Source: [Muricauda] lutisoli (nom. illeg.) (GTDB lineage Bacteria; Bacteroidota; Bacteroidia; Flavobacteriales; Flavobacteriaceae). From it: DNA of 64,000 nt. The stretch's first letter is position 1. Each line of letters begins with the position of its first letter. The position numbers and the translations under genes are program-made. Below, piece by piece: positions 35,084 through 44,459 of the stretch. Below the pieces are notes generated by a model. That model was not told where the DNA came from, made no database searches, and worked only from the letters and a program-made list of their open reading frames with translations. Where the stretch lies: contig NZ_JAFLND010000001.1 in the NCBI RefSeq assembly GCF_017313105.1, positions 558,001 to 622,000 of the forward strand, given 5' to 3'.

Positions 35084-35671
35084 TCATTGAATGATACCTG
35101 TACAGGCAATTCTCGTACCAGCGGCACCCGAAGGTTGTGATGTGTAATCATCGGTTCCTTGATGTACGATTACAGCTTTTCCTAAAATATCTTTTTTCTC
35201 GTCGCCGCAGCCAATGCACCATTCATCCGTAGAAAATTCTACAGTGGCACTCCCATCTGCGTCTGCCGTGAAATTACCGATATCCCCTTTGTGATAACCA
35301 TCTTCGGAACCCCATTTTCCGTGAGGTTCATGGGTAGGGTTCCAGTGTCCTCCTGTTGATTTTCCATCAGGAGAGGAGCAATCGGCCTTTTCGTGCAGGT
35401 GAATGGCATGCTCGCCTTCATCGAGTCCTAAAAAGGTCGCTCTCATAATTACTTCGCCACCGTCTTGGGTGAACATAACTTCACCACTTACATTACTATC
35501 GCTTTTGGGCTCCATTTCAAAAGTAATGACTTCGGGGTCAATTTTTTCTGCAACTTGTTCAACCGTTTCTTCAACCTCCTCAGTTGTTTCTTCGGCTTCT
35601 TTTTTTGCTTGTTTACAGCTAAAAGCTGTTATAAATAGTAGCGCTAACGCTGTTATTTGTACTTTTTTCAT
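35084..35671 (-). CDS. sodC: Cu/Zn superoxide dismutase lipoprotein
   Basis: A 195-residue lipoprotein (TAFSC, C19). An acidic linker precedes a Cu/Zn-SOD domain with the copper ligands in HAIHLHEKADC, the bridging/zinc region GGHWNPTHEPHGKWGSEDGYHKGDIGNF, and VIVHQGTDDY near the C-terminus. An additional Cys pair (EWCIGCGDEKKD) occurs where many SODs have none and might bind a metal or form a disulfide. It protects the periplasm or surface from superoxide. The leader and promoter are nearly duplicated at the YceI gene. Confidence 0.92.
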   Translation of the reverse strand: MKKVQITALALLFITAFSCKQAKKEAEETTEEVEETVEQVAEKIDPEVITFEMEPKSDSNVSGEVMFTQDGGEVIMRATFLGLDEGEHAIHLHEKADCSSPDGKSTGGHWNPTHEPHGKWGSEDGYHKGDIGNFTADADGSATVEFSTDEWCIGCGDEKKDILGKAVIVHQGTDDYTSQPSGAAGTRIACTGIIQ

Positions 35672-35698
35672 TAAAAATGATTTTTTTATGATTAGCTC

Positions 35699-35729
35699 AT
35701 AAGTTAGGGATTATATGTGCCCAAGTCAA
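35699..35729 (-). promoter_or_regulatory. sodC promoter, shared architecture with YceI
   Basis: On the minus strand: TTGAC, ten bases, ATAATCCC, then TAACTTAT (6 of 8 to TAnnTTTG), lying 28 nt before the ATG. Same spacing and 14 of 15 core bases as the YceI promoter. Confidence 0.6.
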
Positions 35730-35748
35730 GCTATTTCCCACTGTATTT

Positions 35749-36441
35749 CTAGGGCTTCTTTTTGTTGAAGAGCTTTCTTAAATCTGGGTTGTAAAAAACC
35801 GCAAATTGTAAACGGTCGTAAACTGCATTGGCAAACTGATTTCTCAAATATCCCAATTGCACACTACTGTTTTCTGTAATATTCACGCCTACAGCCCCGT
35901 ATAGTCTATTCTGTCCAAACAAATCATCTTGTAAATTGATGAACAATTCATCGTAAAAATTCAAAAAGAAAGTGTTGGTGAGCGGCAAGGTCATCTGAAT
36001 GCGATAACGTGCCCTGTGCTGTGTCTCGGTGGTTCTACCAAAATCCAAGAAACGCTGCTCCAACCGGTACCTGTGCTCAAATAGGAACTCCCAAACTTTA
36101 TTCTTTAGAATAAACTGTTCAAAGATCCGATGTTCTTTGGAATTGATTTCACCTTCAAATTCATAAAATGTATTGTCCGTATCAATGTATGCATAGCCTC
36201 CAGTGGCTATGGCATTGGGATTAATATGGTAATTGAGCCCCGTTCGCAACAACATTTGGTTAAAATTGCGGGTAGTCTCGTAAAATCGGAACTGGGCTTC
36301 GGTGTGTACACTTAACCGTTCTGAAACCTTGTTCATGCCAAAATACATGAACCAAGCTCCCATTTCATCCTCTCCGGGTTGTTGTGCATTTACTGTCAAT
36401 AATCCAAATAAGACAAATAAGCCTGCTAATCTTTTAATCAT
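35749..36441 (-). CDS. DUF2490 outer-membrane beta-barrel protein
   Basis: A 230-residue protein with a signal peptide (LFVLFGLLTVNAQ) and the DUF2490 pattern: EMGAWFMYFGMNKVSERLSVHTEAQFRFYE, EHRYRLEQRF, TTETQHRARYRIQMTLPL, FLNFYDELFINL. The alternating amphipathic strands suggest an outer-membrane barrel. Start overlaps the S9 peptidase stop by 4 nt, so it is the last gene of that operon. Function unknown. Confidence 0.87.
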   Translation of the reverse strand: MIKRLAGLFVLFGLLTVNAQQPGEDEMGAWFMYFGMNKVSERLSVHTEAQFRFYETTRNFNQMLLRTGLNYHINPNAIATGGYAYIDTDNTFYEFEGEINSKEHRIFEQFILKNKVWEFLFEHRYRLEQRFLDFGRTTETQHRARYRIQMTLPLTNTFFLNFYDELFINLQDDLFGQNRLYGAVGVNITENSSVQLGYLRNQFANAVYDRLQFAVFYNPDLRKLFNKKKP

Positions 36442-38357
36442 TTACTATCCTCTTTAATTGGAGTACTCTTTTCTTCTTTTAGGTACTCGTCCAAAAATTC
36501 TAAAATTTTGCTGTATGCTGTGATTTGATTCTCTTTTTTCACAAAGCCATGCCCTTCATCTTCAAAGAGAACATACTCCACAGGAACCCCGTTTTTGCGC
36601 ACGCCGGCAACGATTTCATCCGATTCTGCCTGCAACACCCTAGGGTCTTGCGAGCCCTGGAGCACAATCAGTGGTTTGGTGACCTTATCCGTATGGAAAA
36701 GCGGGGAAATCTGCTTTAACCGAACAGAATCCGCACTGTAAGGGTCTCCCAGCTCTTTGTAAAGGGCATCTTTAAAGGATTCCCACCATGGCGGGATACT
36801 TTTAAGTGTTCTTATCCAATTGGTTACCCCGAAGAGGTTGACTCCCACATCAAATTCCTCTGGTGTGTAGGTCAAAGCGGCCATGGTCATATATCCACCG
36901 TAAGACCCTCCGATAATTCCGATTTTCTCACCATCGATTTCGGGTTGTTGGGCCAACCAATTTTTTCCTTCCACACAATCTTTAAGGTCTTTGTCCCCAT
37001 GGTTTAAATCGTCCATTTGGTAAAAGGTTTTACCATATCCGCTGCTTCCTCGGTTGTTCACCGCTAAAACGGCGTACCCATGGTTCACCAAATATTGGAT
37101 GAACGAGCTAAAGTTTTGGCGCGATTGCCCACCTGGCCCCCCGTGCACCCATACCAAAGCGGGTGCTGGATTCTCCTCGGTTGCTTGGTGGGGTTTGTAG
37201 TAAATGGCAGGGATTTCCAATCCATCAAAGGATTTATACCGGATTACTTCGGCCTTAACCAAATCCTGTCCTTGGATTTCGGGATTCAGTACATCGGTCA
37301 GCTTTTTTTGCTCCTTGGTTTCCAGATCATAGACATAAAGATTGGATGGCGTTTGTGAACCACCTGCGTAAAAACGCATCATGGTTTCATCGTCAGAAAA
37401 GCTAACACTGGTAATATCCATGTTTTCCACTGTGGGCAGATCAATATTTTCTCCTGTGGCCACCTCCATCACTTCGATGGTGTTTTTGGCATCCTCGTTT
37501 ATGTAGGTCACTTGATAGGTACCATTCTGCGTAAAATAACTTCCTGAAATATCCCAGTCTCGTACTAGGGACTTTTCGTAAGATTCATCGGCAATTGTGT
37601 ATTTCATCAAATAAGAAAACTCGCTACCATCATCTGTAGTGTAATACAATGCCGAACCATCCGGGGCAAAATCCTGAGGCGAGTTCCCGCTTTGGCTTTT
37701 ATTTATTTTCATTAATTCATCCGACTCCAAATTGTACAAGAACAGATCACTATCGTTCGTGTTGATGGATTTGCTCAATGCGACATATTTTTCGTCTGGA
37801 GAAACAACACCGACATCGTACCCATCATCATTTTGATAAACCATTTCGGGGTCCATTGTTTCCAAATCCATTTTATACAGGTCCATAAACCTGCTATCTC
37901 GCTCGTTGGAACCATAAAAGAATGCGGATTTGTCCTCGGACCATTGGTAAAACAGGGAACGAGCCCCCTCTTCGGGAGTCAGATCCTTATGATTGCCATC
38001 GGTATCCCTAACAAAAATGTGATAGATTTCATCGCCGTTGTTGTCCATACGAAACAGCATTCGTTCATCATTTGGAAAATAGGAAATGGCGAACACCGAA
38101 GAACTGTCGGATTGTGTTACCGGCATCATTTCGCCCCCAGAAGTGGGTATAGTGTACATATTATAAATGCCCGAACGGTTACTCGATACCAGCAATTTGG
38201 ATTTATCGGGCGAAAAGCTTCCTCCTGCGATGGATTCGTTGTCCATCATTTGGGAAATGCTATAGGTCTTCATCGTATCGGCTACGGAAGGTTCCTTTTT
38301 CTCTTCTTTACAGGCCCAGATACTGGTGATCAGGGCAATGGCCAATAATTTTTTCAT
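36438..38357 (-). CDS. S9 family prolyl oligopeptidase-type lipoprotein
   Basis: A 639-residue exported peptidase: lipoprotein leader (ITSIWAC, C16), an N-terminal beta-propeller (about 40-370), then the alpha/beta hydrolase domain with nucleophile serine in GIIGGSYGGYM, aspartate in VLQGSQDPRVL and histidine in FEDEGHGF. S9 enzymes cleave short peptides after proline or at the N-terminus (DPP/AARE types). Six nt separate it from the propeller protein upstream. Confidence 0.92.
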   Translation of the reverse strand: MKKLLAIALITSIWACKEEKKEPSVADTMKTYSISQMMDNESIAGGSFSPDKSKLLVSSNRSGIYNMYTIPTSGGEMMPVTQSDSSSVFAISYFPNDERMLFRMDNNGDEIYHIFVRDTDGNHKDLTPEEGARSLFYQWSEDKSAFFYGSNERDSRFMDLYKMDLETMDPEMVYQNDDGYDVGVVSPDEKYVALSKSINTNDSDLFLYNLESDELMKINKSQSGNSPQDFAPDGSALYYTTDDGSEFSYLMKYTIADESYEKSLVRDWDISGSYFTQNGTYQVTYINEDAKNTIEVMEVATGENIDLPTVENMDITSVSFSDDETMMRFYAGGSQTPSNLYVYDLETKEQKKLTDVLNPEIQGQDLVKAEVIRYKSFDGLEIPAIYYKPHQATEENPAPALVWVHGGPGGQSRQNFSSFIQYLVNHGYAVLAVNNRGSSGYGKTFYQMDDLNHGDKDLKDCVEGKNWLAQQPEIDGEKIGIIGGSYGGYMTMAALTYTPEEFDVGVNLFGVTNWIRTLKSIPPWWESFKDALYKELGDPYSADSVRLKQISPLFHTDKVTKPLIVLQGSQDPRVLQAESDEIVAGVRKNGVPVEYVLFEDEGHGFVKKENQITAYSKILEFLDEYLKEEKSTPIKEDSK

Positions 38358-38363
38358 TGTTCG

Positions 38364-41300
38364 CTATTTAAGTTCAAAACTTTCGGTCTCCTTAAAAGGG
38401 GATAGGTCCAATGATTCAATGGAGGTTCTGTACGATTTCCATTCATCATTAAAGAAGGAATTGGTGCTGTCCAATGCGGTCTTTAGTTCTTCTTCCGCAA
38501 ACTGGATCATTCTTCTTTCCGTCGCGGTGATTCCAGATTTTCTTGTGTTTACATAGTAAGAAGCATTGCCCAATCGGGACATTACATTAGGTTCTGGGTC
38601 ATCGGTGATGCCCTGTCTTTTGTCCTCTTTGCCCAAGTACAATGCTACAACGGAATCGATTTGCTTTACAATTTCTTCCGATGCTTTTATATGCTCTTTA
38701 AACTTGTCCTTGTCCAGTTCCTTGAGCTCTTTTTTGAATTTATCCGCCAAATTCTTGCTTTCCACTAATTGCTTCACCGCATCTGCGGCTGTTTGGGTAT
38801 AGCTTTCCAGTTTTTTGCCAGTTTCATAGACTTCGTTGATGGAGGCAAGGTCAACATCCAATCTTGGGTCCGTTTTAACGGTTACCATGGTCGAATCGGA
38901 TATATTGCCATAAATGGCCTTTACTTTGTAAGTTCCAGGCTTTACCTCGATACCACCACGCTCTCTGTCCCGTTTTTTGATGGTTCTCGAAGGTCTATCG
39001 GGACCTTTTTCATCCAAGTTCCAATAAATTCTGTGGAAACCGGCCTTTTCGGGAGTTTTATATTTTAATGTTCTGATAAGCCTATCGCCGTCATAAAATT
39101 CAAAAAAGATGGAATCCTTGGTTTTTTCCTTTGAGTTTTCCCCCTCGGCTTTGTCTTCCTCTTCGCTTTCCTCTTTTTTCTTTTCCTTATCCTTCTTTTT
39201 GCTTCCTTCTTTAAGGTAGTAGGTGATCATGGCGCCAGATTCCCTATTTTTGCCACTAAAAATGGCATCGCCTCCAAACCTACTTCCGGTTGGTTGCTGA
39301 TAGGCCGCTAAATAGGCATCGGGGCTTTTGAACAGGCCAATTTCTTTTTGTAAAATGGAGGTATTGCCCGCCAATTTTCTCAATGGACGGATATCATCCA
39401 AAACCCATGCGGCCCTTCCAAAGGTTCCGATGACCAAATCCTGCTCTCTAGGATGAATTGCCAAATCCTTAGTGGAAACTGTTGGAAAATCCTTGTTCCA
39501 TTTTTTCCAATTATTCCCTGCATCCAATGAAAGGTAAAGGCCATCATCTGTACCCAAGAACATTAGGTTGGGGTTTTCTGGGTCTTCAATAATGGATAAC
39601 GTGTAGCTTTCCACATCGTTTTCATCTACAATACGGGTCCAAGTTTTCCCGTAATCCTTGGTACGGTAGGCGTATGGTGTGTAGTTGAACCTTCTATAAT
39701 CGTTGGCGATCAAAAGAGCTTCACCTTTCTTGTTTTGCGAAGCTTTAATCTGTGGAATCCAACTTCCAGCGGGTAATCCTTTGATGTTTTTAGTGACCTC
39801 AATCCAGGTTTCACCACCATTTTGCGTATAGTGTACACGACCGTCATCGGTTCCGATCCAAAGCATATCCTCTTCAACAGGCGAGGGTTCGATAACAATA
39901 ATAGTGCAATGGTTTTCTGCTCCTGTGGCATCCATCGTAAGTCCACCACTTTCACTCTGCTTTTGTTTTTCCTTGTCGTTGGTTGTCAGGTCCGGGGAAA
40001 TTACTTCCCATGTCAATCCTTTATCGGTGGATTTATGCACGAACTGACTTCCAAAATATACCGTGCTGTTATCAAATGGGTCTTGGCCAATGGCAGCGTT
40101 CCAGTTAAATCGAAGTTTAGTGTCCGCATCTGGCGGGGTAGGGCGTACAATATAGCCGTTGCCTGTTTTCCAATCGTAACGGCTTACATATCCCTGTTGG
40201 CTCATGGCATATCCGTATTGGCTATCATCCTTGTCGGGAACCACATCGAAACCGTCCCCAAAGGCGATTTCTTGCCAATAACTGTTACGGATTCCCTGTG
40301 CTTTCCAAACATAGGCGGGTCCTCTCCACGAGCCATTGTCCTGCATGCCGCCATACACATTGTACGGATACTCGTTGTCCGTACTGATGTGGTAGAACTG
40401 TGCCACGGGCAAATTACCTATAAAACGCCATGTTTTGCCACCGTTTTTGGTGATGTTTAGACCACCATCGTTACCGTCCAACATAAATTGTCCGTTTTCT
40501 GGATGGATCCACCATGCATGATGGTCGGGGTGGACACCATTGTCCACACCATAAGAGGGCATCAATTGAGTAAAGTTTTTACCACCGTCTTCAGACACGT
40601 TGATGTAGGTGAAAACTGAATACACACGATTTTCGTTTTGCGGGTCCACATAAATTTCTGAATAGTAAAATGGACGATTTCCAATATCGCTTTTGTCGTT
40701 GATCTTCTCCCATGTAAAACCTCCGTCAGTGGATTTGTACAACGCATTTTTCTTAGCCTCTACCAACGCATAGATGATATTGGGCTTGTTACGTGCTATA
40801 GCAACACCTATTCTACCCAAATCTCCTTCGGGAAGACCATCTTCTGCGGTGACTTTTTTCCAAGTTTTACCACCATCGTGTGTGATGTGCAGCCCACTAC
40901 CTTCGCCACCTGAGTTAAAGAACCAGGGTTCTCTTTTATGTTCCCACATGGCAGCAATCAGTTTGTTCGGGTTTTTAGGGTCCATTACCAAATCGGCAAC
41001 TCCTGTTCTATTATTAACGAACAATACTTTTTCCCAAGTTTCACCTCCATCGGTGGTTTTAAAGACACCTCGTTCGGGATGCTCGCCCCAAGGGGAGCCA
41101 ATGGCACCTACATACACTACATCGGGGTCTGTTGGGTCGATAACGACCCTATGGATGTGCCTGGTTTTTTCCAATCCCATGGATTTCCAGGTTTTACCCC
41201 CGTCCAAGGATTTGTAAATACCATATCCGCCATTGAGGCTGTTTCTTGGGTTGCCTTCCCCTGTCCCCACCCAAATTACCGATGGATTGGATTGTTGAAT

Positions 41301-41573
41301 GGCGACTGCTCCGATGGAAGCCGTTACCTCCTTATCAAAAACAGGTTCCCATTTTATACCGCCGGAAGTAGATTTCCACAACCCGCCCGAAGCCGTTCCG
41401 ACGAACATTACATCAGGGTTGGAATGGACCACATCAATGGAAGTGACACGACCGCTCATTCCAGCAGGGCCAATGTTTCTTGGTTTTATGTCACGGAGCA
41501 GTTCTACATTAAAATCTTGTGCCGTAATACTGGCGGTAATCAGTAATACAAGGTAGAGGATTGATTTTTTCAT
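38364..41573 (-). CDS. Secreted VPS10/sortilin-like BNR propeller protein
   Basis: A 1069-residue secreted protein. A signal peptide (LVLLITASITAQ) precedes repeated BNR/Asp-box units (SPNGGxTW-like: STSGGIKWEPV, SLDGGKTWKSM, TTDGGETWEKV, THDGGKTWKKV, STDGGFTWEKI, TQNGGETWIEV), forming one or two propellers of the VPS10/sortilin type. A charged, lysine/glutamate-rich region lies at about 800-835, followed by a beta domain and a C-terminal helical domain. Often annotated as glycosyl hydrolase, but no glycosidase catalytic pair is evident. Co-operonic with the S9 peptidase. Confidence 0.88.
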   Translation of the reverse strand: MKKSILYLVLLITASITAQDFNVELLRDIKPRNIGPAGMSGRVTSIDVVHSNPDVMFVGTASGGLWKSTSGGIKWEPVFDKEVTASIGAVAIQQSNPSVIWVGTGEGNPRNSLNGGYGIYKSLDGGKTWKSMGLEKTRHIHRVVIDPTDPDVVYVGAIGSPWGEHPERGVFKTTDGGETWEKVLFVNNRTGVADLVMDPKNPNKLIAAMWEHKREPWFFNSGGEGSGLHITHDGGKTWKKVTAEDGLPEGDLGRIGVAIARNKPNIIYALVEAKKNALYKSTDGGFTWEKINDKSDIGNRPFYYSEIYVDPQNENRVYSVFTYINVSEDGGKNFTQLMPSYGVDNGVHPDHHAWWIHPENGQFMLDGNDGGLNITKNGGKTWRFIGNLPVAQFYHISTDNEYPYNVYGGMQDNGSWRGPAYVWKAQGIRNSYWQEIAFGDGFDVVPDKDDSQYGYAMSQQGYVSRYDWKTGNGYIVRPTPPDADTKLRFNWNAAIGQDPFDNSTVYFGSQFVHKSTDKGLTWEVISPDLTTNDKEKQKQSESGGLTMDATGAENHCTIIVIEPSPVEEDMLWIGTDDGRVHYTQNGGETWIEVTKNIKGLPAGSWIPQIKASQNKKGEALLIANDYRRFNYTPYAYRTKDYGKTWTRIVDENDVESYTLSIIEDPENPNLMFLGTDDGLYLSLDAGNNWKKWNKDFPTVSTKDLAIHPREQDLVIGTFGRAAWVLDDIRPLRKLAGNTSILQKEIGLFKSPDAYLAAYQQPTGSRFGGDAIFSGKNRESGAMITYYLKEGSKKKDKEKKKEESEEEDKAEGENSKEKTKDSIFFEFYDGDRLIRTLKYKTPEKAGFHRIYWNLDEKGPDRPSRTIKKRDRERGGIEVKPGTYKVKAIYGNISDSTMVTVKTDPRLDVDLASINEVYETGKKLESYTQTAADAVKQLVESKNLADKFKKELKELDKDKFKEHIKASEEIVKQIDSVVALYLGKEDKRQGITDDPEPNVMSRLGNASYYVNTRKSGITATERRMIQFAEEELKTALDSTNSFFNDEWKSYRTSIESLDLSPFKETESFELK

Positions 41574-41702
41574 GAGTTGGTTTTATTTTTTGAGTTTAGC
41601 TTTGACCTAAGAAAGGCATACTTGGTATGGTCAGTTTTTGGTCGCCTAAAGATACCAAAAACCCTTGCCTCATTTCTTAATAGGATGTTAATGGAATGTT
41701 GT

Positions 41703-42959
41703 TTAGTTGTCCTTGTATACGACCCCATCTTTCATCACGTATCTTACGTACTTCATTTGAGAAATATTCTCTACAGGATTTCCTTGAACAGCTATGATAT
41801 CTGCCAAGTATCCTTTTTGAATCATTCCCAATTCATCAAAATGAAGAATGTTTGCGTTCAATGAGGTTGCAGATTGCAAAGCTTTGATGGGTTCCATGCC
41901 ATAGGCTACCATCAGTTCCAGTTCCCGATAGTTTTCTCCGTGGGCAAATACACCGACATCACCACCAAAAACAATATTAACTCCCGAGTGCAGTGCCAGT
42001 TGAAAGGATTTCTTCTTTTTTGCCACTCGTTCAGGATCGGGCTCGGCACCTTTTTTCCAGCCTTTATACTGCTCAATAGCATCTCCTGCAGCAAGGGTTG
42101 GGCATAGGGCGACTCCATTTTCTTTCATTAAACCAAATATTTCTGCCGTACCGCCATCACCATGTTCAATGGTTTCCACACCGCCCATAATTGCGTGCCG
42201 CATTCCTTCCGGTGTACTGGCATGGGCCACTACATAACGTCCCGCAGTGGTGGCTGCCTCGACCATTGCAGTGATTTCTTCCTGTAAAAAAGTAGGTTGA
42301 GAAGGTTCTCCTTTGCCCCAGCGGTAATCGGCATAAATTTTTATGAGGTTGGCACCGTGGCCCAATTGCGTTCTTACTTCTTTGATGGCATTGTCCCTGC
42401 CGCTTACAGGAACTGCACCCAAGGGTACCTTGACACCGTCATGAAATCCTTTTGGGCCATATGCCCCGGTTGCTACGATGGCTGGACCTGCCATTAAGGT
42501 ACGCGGGCCTGGAATAATACCGTCATCAATGGTCTTTTTAAGATATACATCGGTATAACCCGCTCCCTCCGAACCTAAATCGCGCATGGACGTAACACCT
42601 GCCATCAACGACTTTTTAGCGTGTACCGCACCTCTGATAGCCCTCTCGGCGTGGGATTCTACCAGAACTTGGTCGTTCCATTCCGTTTCGTTGTAAGGAT
42701 GCAACAACAAATGGGAGTGACCTTCAATGATACCTGGCATCAGTGTCATGCCCTTTAATTCTTTTTTGGTGTAGGAGCCAACGTTTTTTAGTCCATTTAA
42801 AGGACCTGCGTAGGTAATCCGGTTTTCATCTACCGCTACCACCCAAGCTTTATGCAGTTCAGTGCCATCGAAAACCTGTTCGGGCAGCAAAAGGGTCTGT
42901 GAACTCAAACTGTTCAGAAATAAGGTCAGAATCAGGGCTAAAATGTATTTTGATTGCAT
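41703..42959 (-). CDS. Exported amidohydrolase (imidazolonepropionase/Xaa-Pro dipeptidase-like)
   Basis: A 418-residue metal-dependent hydrolase with a signal peptide (ALILTLFLNSLSSQ). Metal-site motifs are MPGIIEGHSHLL (HxH), GRYVVAHASTPEG and GVETIEHGDG, and FGGDVGVFAHG. It lies 18 nt downstream of another amidohydrolase. Members of this clade hydrolyse dipeptides such as Xaa-Pro or Xaa-Arg; the exported form suits peptide scavenging with the S9 protein. Confidence 0.88.
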   Translation of the reverse strand: MQSKYILALILTLFLNSLSSQTLLLPEQVFDGTELHKAWVVAVDENRITYAGPLNGLKNVGSYTKKELKGMTLMPGIIEGHSHLLLHPYNETEWNDQVLVESHAERAIRGAVHAKKSLMAGVTSMRDLGSEGAGYTDVYLKKTIDDGIIPGPRTLMAGPAIVATGAYGPKGFHDGVKVPLGAVPVSGRDNAIKEVRTQLGHGANLIKIYADYRWGKGEPSQPTFLQEEITAMVEAATTAGRYVVAHASTPEGMRHAIMGGVETIEHGDGGTAEIFGLMKENGVALCPTLAAGDAIEQYKGWKKGAEPDPERVAKKKKSFQLALHSGVNIVFGGDVGVFAHGENYRELELMVAYGMEPIKALQSATSLNANILHFDELGMIQKGYLADIIAVQGNPVENISQMKYVRYVMKDGVVYKDN

Positions 42960-42977
42960 GCTGACGTTGTTTGGGAG

Positions 42978-44384
42978 TTAATCCATTACGGAGTTGTTCA
43001 GTAATTCTTGTAATTCACTTTTCGAAAATACTTGGCTTCCTTTGATCACGCCATAAATTTTCTCGGTATTTTCGATATTTTCCAATGGGTTGGCATCCAA
43101 AATGACCAAATCGGATATTTTTCCTTTGGAAATTTTGCCATAGTCTTCGGTTTGGTCCAAGAATTTTGCTCCATTTACGCTAGAAGTTCGCAGTGCATCA
43201 AGTGGAGAGATGCCATTGTCTACCATGGCCTGTAATTCCTTGTGCAAAGAAATACCGGGATAGGTGTAGGAATTGAACGCTCCACTGTCCGATCCTGCCA
43301 AAAGTTGAACACCTGCCGAATCAATGGATTTGGCAAGTTTGCCAAAAAATGTATCCAATTGCTTTCTGTTTTCCCTGGCCTCTTCGGATGCGTTCAAAGC
43401 TGATCGTATCCTGCCTTGATAGGTTTGGATGATACCGCTTCCCATATATTGAAGGTACTCGTCGTTGCTATGGTCTACCTCGTCCAAATAACTTAAAGTA
43501 TGTCCAATATGAAGTGTGGGAACCACAAAAACATCATTTTCTTTCAACGAATTAAACGTTGTTTGTGCAGTGGTATCCGAATACCCTTCCATAAGAGCGG
43601 GCATGGCACCCCAAAAGCCAATTTCACCTTGGTTCAGCTTGTCGGTGATTTCAATCTCATTGCTGGCACATCCTTTCATGATATAGTAAAGGTGCTCAAT
43701 GCCATCCATTCCCGCATTTATGGTCTCGTCCAAGGTGACGGTAAACGGCATATGTCCTGATACTGTAAATCCTCTTTTCTTGGCTTCTTCGATTGATCTT
43801 AGATAGTTATCGCGTGAAATTCTACTGTCATAAATTTTAACAAAATCCACGTTCAAGGATTCCAACGAATCCAAAGCATGTATCACATCTGCTTCGGTCT
43901 CTACTTCCAAAGAGCCTGCCCAGCTCCCATTGGGCCCATCAATTTTTGGACCTGCGGTAAAAATAGTGGGGCCCACCAACTCTTCCGAGGCAATTTGATT
44001 TTTCCAGTCCATAACAGCATGGGTGAGGTCACCCCCTGCATCACGTACCGTAGTAATACCGTTGGCAATAAAAAGCTTTAAAAAGTTTTTGTTGTTATTG
44101 ATCAAAGTATCACCACCACGTAAATGGATATGGTTGTCCCAAAATCCGGGTAGTACAAACTTTCCAGAGGCATCAACAGTGGCACCTGCCTTAAAGTCGT
44201 TTGAATCCACAGACGCTACGGATTCAATTCTTCCATTGGATATAAATATGTTTTGCTTTTCAATCTTTCCGGTTTCCAAGTGGATGACTTGTGCGTTGGT
44301 GATTGCCAAATCATATTGCTGTACAGCTTTCTTTTTACAGCTAACGATAATGAGCAAGAGAAATAAAAGGAGTGGTCGGGTCAT
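42978..44384 (-). CDS. Amidohydrolase family lipoprotein
   Basis: A 468-residue lipoprotein (IIVSC, C16) of the amidohydrolase superfamily. Metal motifs: LPGFWDNHIHLRGG (HxH), FTVSGHMPFTV, GIEHLYYIM and LLAGSDSGAFN. First gene of the pair with the amidohydrolase at 41703. Predicted to sit on an outer face and cleave peptide or cyclic-amide substrates. Confidence 0.88.
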   Translation of the reverse strand: MTRPLLLFLLLIIVSCKKKAVQQYDLAITNAQVIHLETGKIEKQNIFISNGRIESVASVDSNDFKAGATVDASGKFVLPGFWDNHIHLRGGDTLINNNKNFLKLFIANGITTVRDAGGDLTHAVMDWKNQIASEELVGPTIFTAGPKIDGPNGSWAGSLEVETEADVIHALDSLESLNVDFVKIYDSRISRDNYLRSIEEAKKRGFTVSGHMPFTVTLDETINAGMDGIEHLYYIMKGCASNEIEITDKLNQGEIGFWGAMPALMEGYSDTTAQTTFNSLKENDVFVVPTLHIGHTLSYLDEVDHSNDEYLQYMGSGIIQTYQGRIRSALNASEEARENRKQLDTFFGKLAKSIDSAGVQLLAGSDSGAFNSYTYPGISLHKELQAMVDNGISPLDALRTSSVNGAKFLDQTEDYGKISKGKISDLVILDANPLENIENTEKIYGVIKGSQVFSKSELQELLNNSVMD

Positions 44385-44459
44385 TTGAGGTTGAATTTTA
44401 ATCCTTAAAGATACCTGATTTTTTATTGACCGGGCTTCTGGGTTTTTCCAATTTTTTTA

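Noticed and set aside
39822-41546. Open frames of about 200 codons antisense to the BNR propeller gene
   Set aside because: They arise from the biased codon use of the long gene on the other strand and match no family.
38364-41573. Glycosidase function for the BNR propeller protein
   Set aside because: Asp-box repeats fit a sortilin/VPS10 propeller, but I see no sialidase arginine triad or catalytic acid pair.
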